Assembly (NCBI GenBank): GCA_947460085.1
Contig: CANHGA010000107.1
Coordinates: forward strand, 1-7,093
Direction of reading: 5' to 3'
Length of the DNA stretch: 7,093 bases
Origin: Synechococcaceae cyanobacterium
GTDB lineage: Bacteria; Cyanobacteriota; Cyanobacteriia; PCC-6307; Cyanobiaceae
In this document: positions 5,503-7,093 of the stretch, piece after piece
Numbering within the stretch: the stretch's first letter is position 1
How the letters are laid out: the number at the start of each line of letters is the position of its first letter
The notes under the pieces: generated by a model
Seen by the model: only the letters and a program-made list of their open reading frames with translations
What the model was told of the DNA's origin: nothing
The model's database searches: none
Translations under genes and position numbers: made by a program

Positions 5503-5561
5503 AGCGTTCTATCACCCCCCCGGAGTTGTGCATGCGAGGAACGCTGAATTTGTTCCGGGGG
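5503..5561. promoter_or_regulatory. Interlaced inverted repeats (pseudoknot-type arrangement) in divergent intergenic region
   Basis: Two perfect inverted repeats are interleaved: AGCGTTC (5503-5509) with GAACGCT (5539-5545), and CCCCCGGA (5517-5524) with TCCGGGGG (5554-5561). The order A-B-A'-B' would allow an H-type pseudoknot in RNA, with connecting segments of 7, 14 and 8 nt. As plus-strand RNA each stem gains a possible G-U pair (5510/5538 and 5525/5553). A competing hairpin, GGAAC (5538-5542) with GTTCC (5552-5556), uses parts of both stems. The element lies 22-80 nt upstream of the GNAT start and 80-138 nt upstream of cyAbrB. It could be a structured leader, a small RNA or an operator. 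In 160 bp of GC-rich DNA a chance origin is possible, so function is only a suggestion. Confidence 0.4.
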
Positions 5562-5607
5562 AGTCGGCTGGTTAGTGCTTCCCAAATACAGCTGATGGTG
5601 TATCTTT

Positions 5608-5616
5608 TGCTATGTA
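5608..5616 (+). promoter_or_regulatory. Candidate extended -10 promoter of cyAbrB
   Basis: TGCTATGTA matches an extended -10 element (TGn followed by TATGTA, four of six matches to TATAAT). It would start transcription near 5622-5624 and give a leader of about 19 nt beginning with the GC-rich hairpin at 5623-5633. No good -35 box is seen 16-18 nt upstream, as is common for extended -10 promoters. Assigned by eye only. Confidence 0.35.
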
Positions 5617-5622
5617 ATCACT

Positions 5623-5633
5623 GGGGCCGCCCC
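5623..5633 (+). promoter_or_regulatory. Short GC hairpin just upstream of the cyAbrB start
   Basis: GGGG-CCG-CCCC can fold into a four-pair hairpin that ends 8 nt before the cyAbrB ATG at 5642. No Shine-Dalgarno sequence is present in this leader, so the hairpin occupies the place where the ribosome would load. It may affect translation initiation, but it is small and could be incidental. Confidence 0.3.
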
Positions 5634-5641
5634 TAAACGCA

Positions 5642-6007
5642 ATGCTTACTGGTTCGGAATTGCTGGCCAAGGTTAAAGAGCTTGGTGACGTCAGCAAGTC
5701 GGATATCGTCCGCACCTGCGGTTATGTGTCTGGCAAGAAAGATGGAGGCGAGCGCCTCAACTTCACTGCTTTCTATGAAGCCCTGCTCGAGGCCAAGGGC
5801 GTCGACCTGGGTGGTTCTGGCAAGGTTGGCAAAGGCGGTCGCAAGCTCAGCTATGTGGCTACCGTTCAAGGCAACGGCAACCTGTTGATCGGTAAGGCCT
5901 ACACCGCCATGCTCGATCTCAAGCCCGGCGATGAGTTTGAAATCAAGCTCGGCCGTAAGCAGATTCGCTTGATCCCTGCCGGCGCGCCCGACGAAGACGA
6001 AGAGTGA
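5642..6007 (+). CDS. Cyanobacterial AbrB-type transition-state regulator (cyAbrB)
   Basis: DNA-binding regulator of 121 residues from the cyAbrB family, which in Synechocystis adjusts carbon and nitrogen metabolism and hydrogenase expression. The N-terminal cyanobacterium-specific part is clear: GSELLAKVKELGD (4-16), VRTCGYVS (23-30) and RLNFTAFYEALLEAKGV (38-54). A basic Gly/Lys linker (57-68) leads to the AbrB-like C-terminal domain: LSYVATVQGNGNLLIGKAYT (69-88) and LKPGDEFEIKLGRKQIRLI (93-111), then an acidic tail (DEDEE). The AbrB-like domain is C-terminal, unlike the N-terminal one of Bacillus AbrB. Cys26 matches the conserved cysteine reported, as I recall, to be redox-modified in AbrB2. 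Length and start agree with the family. I cannot assign it firmly to the cyAbrB1 or cyAbrB2 branch. It is monocistronic: divergent from GNAT and followed by a terminator. Confidence 0.96.
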   Translation: MLTGSELLAKVKELGDVSKSDIVRTCGYVSGKKDGGERLNFTAFYEALLEAKGVDLGGSGKVGKGGRKLSYVATVQGNGNLLIGKAYTAMLDLKPGDEFEIKLGRKQIRLIPAGAPDEDEE

Positions 6008-6030
6008 TTTCGGCTTTGATGCCGTTTGGG

Positions 6031-6055
6031 GCCCCGGCTTTGCCGGGGCTTTTTT
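6031..6055 (+). terminator. Intrinsic terminator of cyAbrB
   Basis: A perfect eight-pair stem, GCCCCGGC (6031-6038) with GCCGGGGC (6042-6049), closed by a TTT loop and followed by six T residues (6050-6055). It begins 24 nt after the cyAbrB stop. No T-tract follows the stem on the other strand, so it should act on plus-strand transcription only. It lies just beyond the stop codon of the convergent ATPase gene at 6063. Confidence 0.93.
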
Positions 6056-6062
6056 CATGGTT

Positions 6063-7093
6063 TCAGAAGGCGATGGCTTGGCCCGCTGAGAGGTTCACCC
6101 CGGCCCCGAGTTCCTGGACCAGGTGGTCGTAATCCCTTGGATTGCAAGAGAGGAGCACGATTTGAATGCCGGCTTCGCTGCCCTTCCGTAACATTTCTCC
6201 CAGCCCAGAGAGGCGTTCGGGATCGCTATTGGTGAAGGCGTCATCAAACACCAGGGGCAAGCTGTTGTCGTAGGCCGGTTGCAGGACTTCGGCCATGGCC
6301 AGCCGCAGGGCCGCCGCCAACTGTTCCCGCATCCCACCACTGAGTTCAGCAAAGTCAAAGCACTGCTCGCCCTGTTGCAGTTGCAGCTCCCCAAACCCAG
6401 CCTTGGGATCGAAGCCCAAGGAAACCTGCTGTTGGGTTGGTCCTAAATCCGTGAGATAGCGACCAATGGCTTGGCCGAAAGGTTCGCTGTAGCGCTCGGC
6501 AATCTCCCGCCTGGCCTGGTGCAACAGTCTCTGCAGCAGCGCCCAGGCATCGGCCTGTTGGTGAATGCGCTCGCTTTCGGCTTCGGCGGCTTCCAGTTCA
6601 GCCTGCCGTTGCGCTACCTCGGCCTGGGGATCGATGGCACTCAGGCTCAAACAAAGCTGCTCGTTGTGTCCCCTGGCGGTGAGCAGGCTGTCTTTTTCGG
6701 CATCCAGCAACTGGCTGCGTTGGTCGAGGTTTGTCGCGTCTTGCTGGCTTTGGCTCTCGAGGGCTTCGATGGCTTGATCGTGGTGGGCCAGTTGCCCTTG
6801 GAGCTCTTGCAGTTGGTGGGCGAGGGCTTCGGCCTTGCCATGGTTGTGCTCCAGCAGCAGACGCCGTTCTTCCAGGGCAAAGAGCCCACCCGCCAATTGC
6901 TCCAGGCTGATTTCCAGGGCCCTTTGGTTGGCCCGGCGCTGCTCAAGCTGGTCTTGGGCCTGGTGCAGGTTGAGCTCCAGATCCTTTTGATCGCGCCCCA
7001 GCTGCTGGCTGGCCCCGCGCAGCTGCTCGAGCCAGGCTTCGAGTTGATCGCGGCCGCTGGGAAGGTCTTGGCTGGTTTGGAGTTGGGCTTGCA
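6063..7093 (-). CDS. SbcC/YhaN-like coiled-coil ABC ATPase, C-terminal part (partial at right edge)
   Basis: C-terminal 342 residues of a larger SMC/Rad50-type ATPase. The frame stays open to base 7093, so the internal TTG at 6894-6896 is not the real start, and the Walker A half is off the window. The visible part begins with a long Gln/Glu/Leu-rich coiled coil (about 6500-7093), then a globular ATPase lobe: ABC signature FAELSGGMREQLAAALRLA (about 6297-6353), Walker B with D-loop LPLVFDDAFTNSDPERL (about 6210-6260), and a switch-like IVLLSCNP. The DD in Walker B, in place of DE, and the FxNxD pattern resemble the YhaN/SbcC-like AAA proteins often encoded next to an SbcD/YhaO-type nuclease. 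A role in DNA repair or end processing is inferred from the family. It converges on cyAbrB, with 55 bp between the two stop codons. Confidence 0.87.
   Translation of the reverse strand, partial: QAQLQTSQDLPSGRDQLEAWLEQLRGASQQLGRDQKDLELNLHQAQDQLEQRRANQRALEISLEQLAGGLFALEERRLLLEHNHGKAEALAHQLQELQGQLAHHDQAIEALESQSQQDATNLDQRSQLLDAEKDSLLTARGHNEQLCLSLSAIDPQAEVAQRQAELEAAEAESERIHQQADAWALLQRLLHQARREIAERYSEPFGQAIGRYLTDLGPTQQQVSLGFDPKAGFGELQLQQGEQCFDFAELSGGMREQLAAALRLAMAEVLQPAYDNSLPLVFDDAFTNSDPERLSGLGEMLRKGSEAGIQIVLLSCNPRDYDHLVQELGAGVNLSAGQAIAF

Noticed and set aside
5557..5590. tRNA-like D-arm resemblance (GGCTGGTTAGTGC)
   Set aside because: No TTCRA T-loop, no anticodon stem and no matching acceptor ends at the right distance.
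5593..5620. Imperfect palindrome TGAT-N20-ATCA around the cyAbrB -10 region
   Set aside because: Only about 7 of 12 positions pair beyond the core, which is not better than expected by chance.
5633..6058. 141-codon open frame antisense to cyAbrB
   Set aside because: It lies entirely opposite a fully conserved cyAbrB gene and spans its terminator; no independent support.

Overview
The window looks like chromosome of a GC-rich unicellular cyanobacterium, most likely the Synechococcus/Cyanobium (alpha-cyanobacterial) group. The evidence is a cyanobacterial-type AbrB regulator, a cyanobacterial group 2 sigma-70 factor with the CSREYCRQVVQR helix-turn-helix, a bifunctional HisIE, a Nif11-domain protein and two HIP1 palindromes (GCGATCGC). 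Genus is inferred from remembered protein families, not from a search.

Layout. (1) 8-727 (+): hisIE, histidine biosynthesis. (2) 666-1903 (-): a two-gene unit, a DUF2214-type four-helix membrane protein followed by an exported, probably metzincin-like zinc peptidase; stop and start share one base, and the peptidase tail runs antisense into the 3' end of hisIE. (3) 1962-4509 (+): five tightly spaced genes (gaps 21-42 nt), probably one operon: group 2 sigma factor, DUF1232/YkvA-like membrane protein, a small putative helix-turn-helix protein, a small secreted two-cysteine protein and a PsiE-family membrane protein. (4) 4415-5481 (-): a GNAT acetyltransferase followed 29 nt later by a Nif11-cupin fusion; the cupin 3' end overlaps the PsiE gene antisense. 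(5) 5482-5641: the only sizeable intergenic region, divergent, with interlaced inverted repeats and a candidate extended -10 promoter. (6) 5642-6007 (+): cyAbrB regulator with a strong intrinsic terminator at 6031-6055. (7) 6063-7093 (-): the C-terminal part of an SbcC/YhaN-like coiled-coil ABC ATPase that runs off the right edge. No stretch longer than 300 bases lacks a gene.

No single defence or biosynthetic system is evident. The content is mostly core and lineage-conserved cyanobacterial genes. The points most worth a second look are the Nif11-cupin fusion beside a GNAT protein, the A-B-A'-B' (pseudoknot-type) repeat arrangement upstream of cyAbrB, the shortened sigma-finger region in the sigma factor, and two convergent pairs in which a non-conserved C-terminal tail is written antisense through the conserved end of the neighbour. 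No RNA genes, insertion sequences or CRISPR arrays were recognised.
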